Shown here: in pieces, positions 1 through 7,730 of the stretch
How positions within the stretch are numbered: position 1 is the stretch's first letter
Layout of the letters: every line of letters starts with the position of its first letter
Source of the DNA: BMS3ABIN04 sp964553325
GTDB taxonomy: Bacteria > Bacteroidota > Ignavibacteria > Ignavibacteriales > Melioribacteraceae
Assembly: GCA_964553325.1 (NCBI GenBank)
Contig: CAZKKI010000069.1
Span: 1-64,000 of the forward strand
Length of the DNA stretch: 64,000 nucleotides
Direction of reading: 5' to 3'
Notes under the pieces: model-generated
Told to the model about the DNA's origin: nothing
Seen by the model: the letters and a program-made list of their open reading frames with translations, nothing else
Database searches by the model: none
Made by a program: the position numbers and the translations under genes

Positions 1-15
1 AACCGTTTCATACAT
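1..15 (-). CDS. Start of a gene running off the window (possible toxin partner)
   Basis: An ATG at 15-13 on the minus strand opens a frame reading M-Y-E-T-V before the window ends. It begins 4 bases after the stop of the Phd-like antitoxin gene, the usual place for the toxin of a type II pair. Only five codons are visible, so the identity is inferred purely from position. Confidence 0.3.
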
Positions 16-19
16 ATTT

Positions 20-253
20 TTAGCCAAACCACATTTCACTTGCAGTACTTTCATAACTACTCTGGAATGAGTTCAGCGTTTTTTGCCCATCCTTTACATT
101 TTTTCTAACGAGTTTTTCCTTATTAACAGGATAAATGATTGCAATCGGTTCGTTCGAATCTTTGATAACAATTTCCTTTCCGTTTCTCAGAAGAGTTTTA
201 ATACGCGGAAGTTCGTACTGCAGTGAATTCATATTGATTTCTTCTTGTCTCAT
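20..253 (-). CDS. Phd/YefM-family antitoxin
   Basis: A 77-residue protein whose middle part (LLRNGKEIVIKDSNEPIAII) fits the Phd/YefM pattern: a helix leading into G-x-E-x-x-I, then x-x-P-x-A-I. In this family the N-terminal part binds the promoter DNA and the C-terminal tail wraps the toxin. The start at 253 is preceded by a good ribosome site (AGAGGTGA, 5 bases off); an internal ATG at 232 is the alternative. A downstream gene starts 4 bases after its stop and leaves the window, so the toxin type (RelE, Doc or VapC-like) cannot be told. A TATATAA-like -10 sits near 273-280. The family call is moderately secure; activity of the pair is inferred. Confidence 0.6.
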   Translation of the reverse strand: MRQEEINMNSLQYELPRIKTLLRNGKEIVIKDSNEPIAIIYPVNKEKLVRKNVKDGQKTLNSFQSSYESTASEMWFG

Positions 254-309
254 GGCTCACCTCTTTCCCTTATATAATTTTTACAACTGAAAAAGAGAAA
301 AGTTCTTGC

Positions 310-1464
310 TTAAAAGTAATATTCGGCTTGAATGTAGAAAGAATCAGAGAAAAGTCCATATTCGGTAAACAAATCACCGTAGAAAATTTGTACGCCGGGA
401 TTAAGATAAAAATCTTCGGTTACCGAATAATTTCCGGTTAAACTTACAAATCCGCTTTTGTCATTTAAATTTACAATTGAAATAAAGTTCAACAAAAACA
501 AAGGCGATAGTTGATACATTCCGCTAAGTGCCAAGTAATTTCTTCCAAGATTTAATATCTCGCCATTGAACAATTTGTTAAAATCATATTCGTTTTTATG
601 TTCTTTCCCTTCCCCGTTAAAATGATATTCGGCAAGCAAATACAGCTCCGGCGTAAACTGATAATCAATCCCAAGAATAAATTTCGAGAAATCCTCTCCT
701 TTTTCCGAATCGAAGGAATAGATCCCCTCACCGCGAAATCCGGCCTCACCGATGTTGCCGGCAAAATCGACTCCTATTATTTTCCTTTCATCGAACACAC
801 CGCCCATAAAAGAAAAATCATATTCACAAAAATTTGTTCGGAACCTTGCGGCAAAATTATACGAGTTAAAATTATCGACCGGATTAAAGACCAGGTTCAA
901 ATCGGTAAAACTTCCGAATCTGATTTTTGCGGAAACGGCATCGGCACCGGGTTTTTCAATTAAATAATATGCAGCCGGATTAATCGGGTTAAACAAATCG
1001 GTCGGATTCCAAATCCTTCCGGTTCCCCAAGCGATGCGTTGTCTGCCGACTTTCACATTGCCGAAAGGAAGTTTTTGGCGGAAATATAATCTGTCGATAA
1101 AATGGTTCACTTTAAATTTATCTTCGTCAACCGGATACCAGGAAAGTTTGGTAACTTGCCTTCTGTTGCGAGGTACGGAAAAATAATTCTCAAAGTATGA
1201 TTCCGAAAAATAATTTGCGTTTAATTCATAGTCGATGTTTATACGCCCGCCTTTCCATAAATATAAAACCGGTTTTATCCTTGCCCGGAACAAATCGATG
1301 AAAAGAGAATTGCCGGTTTTTATTAATTTGCTTAACTCATTATTTACCGTTTGGTAAACCGAATAGTTTTGTACGTATCCTGAAAAATCGACGGAAACTT
1401 GCGCCCACAGAAGAGAGTTGGCAAAAAACAAAAATGCACACAATCTTAAAAATTTACTTTTCAT
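310..1464 (-). CDS. Outer-membrane beta-barrel protein of the LolA-like/ABC operon
   Basis: 384 residues with a clear signal peptide (residues 1-21, ending LLWAQ) followed by alternating short beta-strand segments rich in Y, F, N and G, and a final aromatic residue (AEYYF), the usual C-terminal signature of an outer-membrane barrel. I do not recognise a named family; it looks like a porin of the DUF1302 or selective-porin kind. It overlaps the upstream ABC ATPase gene by 11 bases, so the two are translationally coupled. It is the last gene of the operon starting at 5363. The context (LolA-like periplasmic protein, MacB/Lol-type ABC pump) suggests it is the outer-membrane end of a lipid or hydrophobic-compound trafficking system. 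Substrate unknown. Confidence 0.65.
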   Translation of the reverse strand: MKSKFLRLCAFLFFANSLLWAQVSVDFSGYVQNYSVYQTVNNELSKLIKTGNSLFIDLFRARIKPVLYLWKGGRINIDYELNANYFSESYFENYFSVPRNRRQVTKLSWYPVDEDKFKVNHFIDRLYFRQKLPFGNVKVGRQRIAWGTGRIWNPTDLFNPINPAAYYLIEKPGADAVSAKIRFGSFTDLNLVFNPVDNFNSYNFAARFRTNFCEYDFSFMGGVFDERKIIGVDFAGNIGEAGFRGEGIYSFDSEKGEDFSKFILGIDYQFTPELYLLAEYHFNGEGKEHKNEYDFNKLFNGEILNLGRNYLALSGMYQLSPLFLLNFISIVNLNDKSGFVSLTGNYSVTEDFYLNPGVQIFYGDLFTEYGLFSDSFYIQAEYYF

Positions 1465-2131
1465 CTACAATCCTGCCGTCTTTCAGAAGCACAAGCCTTT
1501 TGGCTCTATCGATCACTTGTTTATCGTGTGAAGAAAAAATAAAGGTAATGTTTTTCTCCTCATTCATTCTTTCCATTAAATCCAGAAGTTTGCTTCCGTT
1601 TACCGAATCGAGATTTGCAGTAGGTTCATCTGCAAGAACAATTACCGGATTGTTAACAATTGCGCGCGCCACGGCAACCCTTTGTTGTTGACCGCCGCTC
1701 ATTTCGTTCGGTCGTTTATCGGCTAAGTCATCTATTCCAAGTTCCGCCATCAAAGTTTTTGCGCGTTCCCTTCGCTCTTTTTCGGGAATGCCGAGAAGCA
1801 TCATGCTGAATTCAATATTTTCGAGTGCCGTTAGAACGGGAATCAGATTGTACGCTTGAAAAATAAATCCAAGTTTTCTTAAGCGGAACTCGGCCAACTC
1901 TCTGCGTGGTTTTGAAGTGTAATCCGAATTTTCGAAAAATATTTTTCCCGCCGTTGGTTTGTCCAATGTTCCAAGTAGATTGAGTAAAGTCGTTTTACCC
2001 GATCCGGAAGGTCCGGCAATTGCAAGATATTCGCCTTTATCGATTTTCAAATTAATATCTTTTAATGCGTGAACAGGAACCCCGTTATCTTTGTAAATTT
2101 TGTCAACGTTTTCGGTTCTTAATATTTCCAT
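1454..2131 (-). CDS. ABC transporter ATP-binding protein, LolD/MacB type
   Basis: 225 residues, the normal size for LolD-family ATPases. Walker A is GPSGSGKTTLLN (about residues 40-51), the signature is MSGGQQQRVAVARA, and Walker B is VIVLADEPTANLD, followed by the H-loop SSHD. It would power the two FtsX-type permeases encoded just upstream (2162-3376 and 3387-4616). Such tripartite systems extract lipoproteins or act as mechanotransmission pumps rather than classical importers. Start at 2131; no strong ribosome site is visible. It lies 30 bases after permease 2 and overlaps the barrel gene. Family assignment is secure; the substrate is unknown. Confidence 0.9.
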   Translation of the reverse strand: MEILRTENVDKIYKDNGVPVHALKDINLKIDKGEYLAIAGPSGSGKTTLLNLLGTLDKPTAGKIFFENSDYTSKPRRELAEFRLRKLGFIFQAYNLIPVLTALENIEFSMMLLGIPEKERRERAKTLMAELGIDDLADKRPNEMSGGQQQRVAVARAIVNNPVIVLADEPTANLDSVNGSKLLDLMERMNEEKNITFIFSSHDKQVIDRAKRLVLLKDGRIVDEK

Positions 2132-2161
2132 ATTTTATATATTAATTAGTTAATATTTTAT

Positions 2162-3376
2162 TTATACATATCTTATTGCATAAACGGGTTCAAGCTTAAT
2201 CGCCTTCCAAGCCGGATAAATTGCCCCGGCTACTGTTATAAACGGAATCATCAATAAAGTGGCGATTAAATTTTCCAATGTCAATTTAGGATAAATTACC
2301 GCACCTATTCCCCAACTTTCCAAACTCTTAGCAAACAGACTAAAATCAATCCCGTTTATCGAAATTATTTCGGTTAATCCTATTCCCGTAATTAAACCAA
2401 AGGCGGTTCCGAGAAGTCCGATTAACAGCGATTCGAGTAAAATCATAATAAATATTTTCCCGTTTTTCATCCCTATAGCCATCAAAACCCCTATTTCGTT
2501 TATTCTTTCGAACACCGCCATCAGCATTGAATTGATAATCCCGAAAATCAATGCCAGACCGATAATCAAATTAATAATGTACATTGTTTCTTTGTATAAT
2601 TCCATTTGCATAATTAGTAAAGGTAAAATATCCCGGTATGATAAAACTTCGTAATTCCCGTTGAGTTTTTGCCGGATTTCATTTTTTACGACTTCCGTGA
2701 CATTATAATCGTTAGTAATAATCGCGAACTCGTGAATTTTATCGCCTATGCCCAGCATGTTTTGTAAAGTTTTAATGGGAACAAAAATATAAGCTTTGTT
2801 AAATTCTGAGCTGGGCGATCTAAAAATACCGACAATGCGAAAAACTTCGGAGCCGATTGAACCGTCGGGTCTGTTCGAAAGAGCAATTACTTTTCCGCCC
2901 AAATCCACTTTCAATTTTTCAGCCAGTTTGTTACCGATTACAATCTCCCGTTTTTTTCCCGTAAAATATTTTCCTTTAATAATGGATTTCGAGATTGTAG
3001 TAATTTTCGATTCGTCATCGGGATTAATTCCCAAAATAAACACACCTGACGAACTAATTGCCGAACTAACCAATCCGAAAGCAACAACGCGCTCGCTGAA
3101 GTGCTTGACTTTATTGTTGTTCAATAAAACATGTTCCACTTTTCCTTTGTCGGGGATAAAACTTTGAATTACTTTGTTATCGTTGAAACCCTTTTTGTGG
3201 ATTTGAATGTGGGAAATATTTAAATTCACTTGGTTAAACAGCATTTGGGAAATAAATCCGTTATTCAATCCGTCCATAAAAATAAGTGCAACAACCCCAA
3301 CAATCACCGACCCGATAACGATTATCGACCGTCTTTTATTTCTCCAAATATTTCTCCATGCAAGCTTTATCAACAT
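2162..3376 (-). CDS. ABC transporter permease, FtsX/MacB family (second copy)
   Basis: 404 residues. The architecture is that of LolC/E and MacB-type permeases: an N-terminal transmembrane helix after the conserved LAWRNIWRNKRRS motif, a large periplasmic MacB-PCD domain (about residues 40-240), then three transmembrane helices (about 265-395) ending in the P-x-x-A-x-x-L-x-P-x-x-A-I-R motif (PAWKAIKLEPVYAIRYV). It shares its N- and C-terminal motifs with the neighbouring permease (3387-4616), so they probably form a heterodimer. Ribosome site AAAGG precedes the ATG. It lies 10 bases after the first permease gene. Confident family call; role in envelope lipid or lipoprotein traffic is inferred from the LolA-like neighbour. 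Confidence 0.85.
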   Translation of the reverse strand: MLIKLAWRNIWRNKRRSIIVIGSVIVGVVALIFMDGLNNGFISQMLFNQVNLNISHIQIHKKGFNDNKVIQSFIPDKGKVEHVLLNNNKVKHFSERVVAFGLVSSAISSSGVFILGINPDDESKITTISKSIIKGKYFTGKKREIVIGNKLAEKLKVDLGGKVIALSNRPDGSIGSEVFRIVGIFRSPSSEFNKAYIFVPIKTLQNMLGIGDKIHEFAIITNDYNVTEVVKNEIRQKLNGNYEVLSYRDILPLLIMQMELYKETMYIINLIIGLALIFGIINSMLMAVFERINEIGVLMAIGMKNGKIFIMILLESLLIGLLGTAFGLITGIGLTEIISINGIDFSLFAKSLESWGIGAVIYPKLTLENLIATLLMIPFITVAGAIYPAWKAIKLEPVYAIRYV

Positions 3377-3386
3377 AATTTAACCT

Positions 3387-4616
3387 TTAAGTATATCTGA
3401 TTCCTTTCAACGGTTCCAGCTTGTAAACTTTGTAAATAGGATAAAGTGTAACGGACAATGAGATTATTAATACTGCAACTGATATATTTATAAAAATAGA
3501 AGGTTCCAACGTTGATTGAATTATTGGTAAAAACCCGTATTCTTCGTACAACGCACTTAGTTCACCGGAAAATTCGATTGGATTGTGTACAAAATATAAG
3601 TTCGTAAAATAGCCTATCAGATTTCCCAGAAGAATACCGATTAACGTAAGAAAAGTAGTTTCTGTCAAAATTAGAAACACAAGTTTAACCTGAGACATAC
3701 CGATTGCCAGCGAAACACCGAATTCCCTGAATCTTTCCGTAACCGACATTAAAACGGTATTAAGAATTCCGAATGCAACAATAACCATTAGAATAAAAAG
3801 CATAAGGATTCCGCTTACGTTATCCAATTCGATTGCTTGTTTGAAATCCGGCATAATCTCTCCCCAATCGAGTACGGCTAAATCGGTTCCTTCCAACTTC
3901 TCCGATAAACTTTTTTTCGCATTTTCAATTTCGTATGAATCATTCAAATTAATTGCAACGGAGTGAATTCTTCCGTACAATGCCAATAATTCCTGCGCGG
4001 TTTTTATCGGCATAAACACACCCATTCCGTCGAAATCGGGCGAACCGAATTTAACGGTACCGGCAATAATAAATTTAAGATTTCCCAGCGAGCCATCGAA
4101 ACCTTGAGAAAGGATTACAACCGTATCGCCAATGGATGCTTTTAAGTTTTGAAGAAGTTTGTAACCCACAACTATTTCGTTCGAAGTATCCGAATCGAAA
4201 AATTTTCCTTTTTTGATTCGCGTAAAAACTTTCGTTGTGTACTTTTCTTTTTCCGGATCCAACCCGAATATTGCCGCACCTTGAGAGTTTTGACGAAAAC
4301 TAATTAATCCGTCGGCCAAAACCCTTGGCGACCAACTCCGTACTTGTTCGTTTTCCTCGAGAGCGTTAAGAATTTGTTCATTCAATTTAAAAGCTTTATT
4401 TAAAGAAGGATTTTCTTGAAAACCTTTACGTTGAATTTGAAGATAGCCGGAAAACATTTGTACCGCGTACCTTATATTAACCGCGTAAGTGCCTAATTGC
4501 ATTCCGCGTGTGGCAATAGCCGCCGTTGTTGCAAAAGAAATTGCCAGTAACGTAAGAAATGAACGTCTTTTGTTTCTCCAAATATTTCTCCATGCCAATT
4601 TCAGCAGCAACTTCAT
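3387..4616 (-). CDS. ABC transporter permease, FtsX/MacB family (first copy)
   Basis: 409 residues, paralogous to the next gene: LAWRNIWRNKRRS at the N-terminus, TM1 about 20-40, a periplasmic domain to about residue 260, three C-terminal TM helices, and a closing YPIYKVYKLEPLKGIRYT. The gene begins 3 bases after the stop of the LolA-like gene; a GGGGTGA ribosome site lies inside the end of that gene, which supports translational coupling. With the ATPase at 1454-2131 it would make a complete ABC complex. There is no associated membrane-fusion (HlyD/MacA) gene, which argues against a MacAB efflux pump and for a Lol-like system. Confidence 0.85.
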   Translation of the reverse strand: MKLLLKLAWRNIWRNKRRSFLTLLAISFATTAAIATRGMQLGTYAVNIRYAVQMFSGYLQIQRKGFQENPSLNKAFKLNEQILNALEENEQVRSWSPRVLADGLISFRQNSQGAAIFGLDPEKEKYTTKVFTRIKKGKFFDSDTSNEIVVGYKLLQNLKASIGDTVVILSQGFDGSLGNLKFIIAGTVKFGSPDFDGMGVFMPIKTAQELLALYGRIHSVAINLNDSYEIENAKKSLSEKLEGTDLAVLDWGEIMPDFKQAIELDNVSGILMLFILMVIVAFGILNTVLMSVTERFREFGVSLAIGMSQVKLVFLILTETTFLTLIGILLGNLIGYFTNLYFVHNPIEFSGELSALYEEYGFLPIIQSTLEPSIFINISVAVLIISLSVTLYPIYKVYKLEPLKGIRYT

Positions 4617-4619
4617 CGA

Positions 4620-5363
4620 TTAATCACCCCGTTCCAATTCTTCGAAAGAAAAGATTGAATCATCGATTTTAATATCAAATTTCATCTTAATTATTTTTAA
4701 TTCGGTTGAATGTCCTTCATTTACAACGCTCACCATTCTCCAAAGCGTGGGAATTTTTCTACCTCCCATTTTTTTAACATCGGAAAATTCCATATATCTG
4801 ATTAACTTTCCGTTTTCATCGTAATATTGAACGAGAGCGGGAAGATAATCCGATTTTCTCACCCAATAATAAATTTTGCCCCAAACAACCGGTGCGTCGG
4901 GTTTGGGTATCAATTCAATTTTCCAACAATCGGCTCCGTTAATTTTTTCCTCGGCAATTATTCTCTGCTCGTAATCATCAGCTAAATTCGATTCTCTAAC
5001 TAAGTCATCGTTGGTGAAATCGGAACCGTTCCACGATTGGAGCATCATCGAAGGAGGAATTTTAATAACCGTTTCCGTGTTTTTGAGGTAATTCCACATT
5101 TCATTACCGATTTTCAAAGTTTTGTTTCCCCTTTCCCTTCGGGGCGATTTAATAATAATCAATGCTTTTTCGTTACCTACCCACCAACTTTCCATTTTAA
5201 GTGTTCTTTCGTAATCCGGAGTAACCACCTTCATTTCAACTATACCATAAGCGGTATTTCCTTTTAAAGTATTTTCCGCTTTACGTACGATTTCTTCGGC
5301 GGATTGAGCAAAAGCAAAGAAGTAAAAAACATGGACGAGAAAAATTACTTGCAAGACTTTCAT
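4620..5363 (-). CDS. LolA-like outer membrane lipoprotein-sorting protein
   Basis: 247 residues with a signal peptide (1-19, ending FAFAQS). The mature part fits the LolA-like 'outer membrane lipoprotein-sorting protein' family (PF17131 type): N-terminal AEEIVRKAE, repeated beta-strands with W residues (ESWWVGNEKALIIIKSPRRERG, WNYLKNTETVIKIPP, DCWKIELIPKPDAPVVWGKI) and the closing D-D-S-I-F-S-F-E-E-L pattern. Members are unclosed beta-barrels that hold lipid or acylated cargo in the periplasm. First gene of an operon with two permeases, the ATPase and an outer-membrane barrel. Its promoter carries a palindromic operator and is divergent from a TetR gene, so expression is probably repressed by that protein. 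Confidence 0.75.
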   Translation of the reverse strand: MKVLQVIFLVHVFYFFAFAQSAEEIVRKAENTLKGNTAYGIVEMKVVTPDYERTLKMESWWVGNEKALIIIKSPRRERGNKTLKIGNEMWNYLKNTETVIKIPPSMMLQSWNGSDFTNDDLVRESNLADDYEQRIIAEEKINGADCWKIELIPKPDAPVVWGKIYYWVRKSDYLPALVQYYDENGKLIRYMEFSDVKKMGGRKIPTLWRMVSVVNEGHSTELKIIKMKFDIKIDDSIFSFEELERGD

Positions 5364-5382
5364 AATTTCAGCCTTTTATAAT

Positions 5383-5400
5383 TGACTAAACGGTCAGTCA
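5383..5400. promoter_or_regulatory. Palindromic operator, probable TetR binding site
   Basis: TGACTAAACGGTCAGTCA contains two nested inverted repeats (TGACT with AGTCA, and TGAC with GTCA). It sits just downstream of the -10 of the minus-strand promoter, over the expected transcription start, and 20 bases before the LolA-like start codon. The adjacent divergent gene is a TetR-family regulator, so autoregulation plus operon repression is the simplest reading. Confidence 0.6.
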
Positions 5401-5401
5401 T

Positions 5402-5430
5402 AAATTAACATAATTTGTCGCTTTTGTCAA
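5402..5430 (-). promoter_or_regulatory. Sigma-70-type promoter of the LolA-like/ABC operon
   Basis: On the minus strand TTGACA (5430-5425) is followed after exactly 17 bases by TAATTT (5407-5402). The operator lies immediately downstream, which would block the start site. Confidence 0.55.
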
Positions 5431-5521
5431 GTGAAATATATTTTATATTTGTGTTACAAACCTAACTTGAAAAACGTTTCCCAAAACAATATATTTATGA
5501 CTGAACATTTAATCAATAAAA

Positions 5522-6121
5522 ATGCCCAGAACTAAAAAACAATTCCAAGAAATCCGCGAGAAAACCAGAAAGAATATTTTAAACGCTGGATTAAAACTAT
5601 TCGCACAAAAGGGTTATCACGGAACATCCATTGCCGATATTGCGCGCGAAGCCGGAATCAGCAAAGGGTTGGCGTACAATTATTTTAAAAGTAAAGACGA
5701 ACTTGCCGAAGCAATTTTGTTTATGGTAATCGAATTTCTTGCCGAATTCGATGCATTGTTGGAATCCGATCAAGATCCGTATAAAATATTGGAGTCGGTT
5801 ATTAAAGAAACATTTAACCATTTAAGGGAAAACGAGGAATTCTGGCGGTTATATGTTTCGTTCAGTTTTCAGACCGAAATTACTCCCAAGATGAAAAAAA
5901 TATTTGAAGGTGTCGACAAAAAATATGCAGCTAAAATGGAAAAAATCTTTAGAAAAATCGGTTTGAAAAATGCAAAAGCCGAAGCGTATTACTTTGGTGC
6001 ATTATTCGACGGTATATCGGTCAATTACCTTTTAAATAAGGAAAATTATCCGCTGAAAAGCGTTGAAAAACTTATGCTGAAAAAATACAGTAAAGAAGTT
6101 TTGGAAAAACTTTCCGGTTAA
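5522..6121 (+). CDS. TetR/AcrR-family transcriptional regulator
   Basis: 199 residues, typical size. The N-terminal helix-turn-helix spans about residues 10-57, with family hallmarks KKTREN-like helix 1 (IREKTRKNILNAGLKLFAQ), GYHGTSIADIAREAGISKGLAYNYFKSKDELAEAI. The C-terminal ligand domain (60-199) is unassigned, as usual. It is divergent from the LolA-like/ABC operon, whose promoter carries a palindrome fitting TetR operators, so it probably senses an envelope lipid or a toxic compound and derepresses the pump. It converges with the symporter gene; the two stop codons overlap (TTAA at 6118-6121). Confidence 0.88.
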   Translation: MPRTKKQFQEIREKTRKNILNAGLKLFAQKGYHGTSIADIAREAGISKGLAYNYFKSKDELAEAILFMVIEFLAEFDALLESDQDPYKILESVIKETFNHLRENEEFWRLYVSFSFQTEITPKMKKIFEGVDKKYAAKMEKIFRKIGLKNAKAEAYYFGALFDGISVNYLLNKENYPLKSVEKLMLKKYSKEVLEKLSG

Positions 6122-7587
6122 ATATCCGCCTTTTCTTTCTTTTGGGTTACTAAGCTAACTACAATCGTGAAAAACAAAGAAAGTAAAAATCCGGGCACCA
6201 ATTCATATACAATCGACTTTAATTCCGGTGTTTGACGCCAAATAATTATTGTGAGCACTCCGATTACAAAACCCGCAGCTACTCCTTCTTTAGTTGTTTT
6301 TCTCCAAAAAAGAGAAAGTAAAATAGTGGGACCGAACGCTGCACCGAGTCCGCCCCAAGCGAACAAAACCAACCAAAAAACCAAATCGGAAGCAAAATAA
6401 CCGAAAACCAATGCCACAATAACAATAAGCAAAATTACCAGACGACTATAAAAAACCAATTCCTTCTGAGTAAAATTACGCTTGGGGTTGATTATTTTTT
6501 GATATATATCCCGAATTACAGCCGATGCACTTACCAACAACATCGAATCGGCTGTAGACATAATTGCCGCAAGAATTGAAGCGATCACTATTCCGAATAA
6601 AACAGGATGAAGATGAAGTTGAGCCAAATAAGGATAAAGATTTTCGGCGTCGTTACCCGGAAGATTTTCCGCCGACGCGAAATAAGCGCGCCCGACAAGA
6701 CCGATTACAACCGCCGCAATTGCCATCGAGGCATTCCAAAAGGTACCAACGTAAGCACTGAATTTCAGTTCGGCCGGATCTTTAATCGACATGTATCTTA
6801 CCAAAATATGCGGATTGCCGGGCGAACCTAAACCGATTCCGATAAATCCGATTAACGCACCCGTACTGATTGCAAACGGATCGATTAAATCGGGATTAAC
6901 ATTATACACGGCATCGATAACTTTATTCCAACCTCCGAACTCGGCAATCGATATAACGGGCAATATAAAAAGAGCGAACAACATAAAAAAAGCTTGAATT
7001 ACATCGGTGAGAGACACAGCAAGAAACCCGCCAAGCATAGTATAAAGTAACACGATTAATGCGGTAATAACTATTCCGGCTTCGGAAGAAGTACCGAAAC
7101 TGGAAGCAAACGCTTTGCCGCCTCCAACAAATTGTGCACTAATGTAAGCGGTCATGAAAATTATTATTATTAATGCGGAAATGAGACGCAAGACATGCGA
7201 TTTATCGTTAAATCTCGATTCAAAATAATCCGAAACCGTAATATCGTCTTTAAGCTCGGTTTGCCTTCTAAGTTTCGGTGCCGCGAAAAGAAACATAAGA
7301 AATTCCGCCGTAACATAACCGACAGCCGCCCAAATTGCTGAAACGCCTTTCACGAATGCCATGCCGGTAAAACCTATCAACAACCAACTGCTTCTTCCGG
7401 ATGCAACGGCACTGAGGGCAACCACAAATTTATTCATACTTCTGCCGCCGAGAAAAAATTCCCCCAACCCTTTGGAAGAAAATTTCGTACTATAAATTCC
7501 AATGCCCAGCATTAATAAAATATATGCGGTAAACGATAACAAAGTGTAGATGTTCGCATGAACGGATAATGCGGAACCCGTATCCAT
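6118..7587 (-). CDS. Sodium:solute symporter (SSS family, PutP-like)
   Basis: 489 residues from the chosen ATG at 7587, which has a good GGAG ribosome site; an in-frame start at 7617 would add ten residues without one. About 13 hydrophobic helices. PutP-like signatures: FFLGGRSMNKFVVALSAVASGRSSWLLIGFTG near residues 35-67, QFVGGGKAF, and IMSTADSMLLVSASAVIRDI, the last carrying the conserved serines of the second Na+ site. Proline is the best-known substrate, but SSS members also carry acetate, pantothenate and sugars, so the substrate is open. Nearest relatives by motif are PutP-type. The gene stands alone between the aromatic biosynthesis gene and the TetR gene. Confidence 0.85.
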   Translation of the reverse strand: MDTGSALSVHANIYTLLSFTAYILLMLGIGIYSTKFSSKGLGEFFLGGRSMNKFVVALSAVASGRSSWLLIGFTGMAFVKGVSAIWAAVGYVTAEFLMFLFAAPKLRRQTELKDDITVSDYFESRFNDKSHVLRLISALIIIIFMTAYISAQFVGGGKAFASSFGTSSEAGIVITALIVLLYTMLGGFLAVSLTDVIQAFFMLFALFILPVISIAEFGGWNKVIDAVYNVNPDLIDPFAISTGALIGFIGIGLGSPGNPHILVRYMSIKDPAELKFSAYVGTFWNASMAIAAVVIGLVGRAYFASAENLPGNDAENLYPYLAQLHLHPVLFGIVIASILAAIMSTADSMLLVSASAVIRDIYQKIINPKRNFTQKELVFYSRLVILLIVIVALVFGYFASDLVFWLVLFAWGGLGAAFGPTILLSLFWRKTTKEGVAAGFVIGVLTIIIWRQTPELKSIVYELVPGFLLSLFFTIVVSLVTQKKEKADI

Positions 7588-7730
7588 CTTTTCTCCACTG
7601 AATTTAAGTTGTAACAAAATTTATAAATTAAGCGAAAAAATATAAAAGGGCTTTAACCGATAACCGAAATATCAGATTACATTTCCGCTAATAAAGGTCT
7701 GCGTAAAAAATAACGCTGTTTTTCAAATCT

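Noticed and set aside
6564..6997. Basic Arg/Lys-rich frames antisense to the symporter gene
   Set aside because: Their composition is the expected shadow of a membrane protein read backwards, and there is no promoter or ribosome site.
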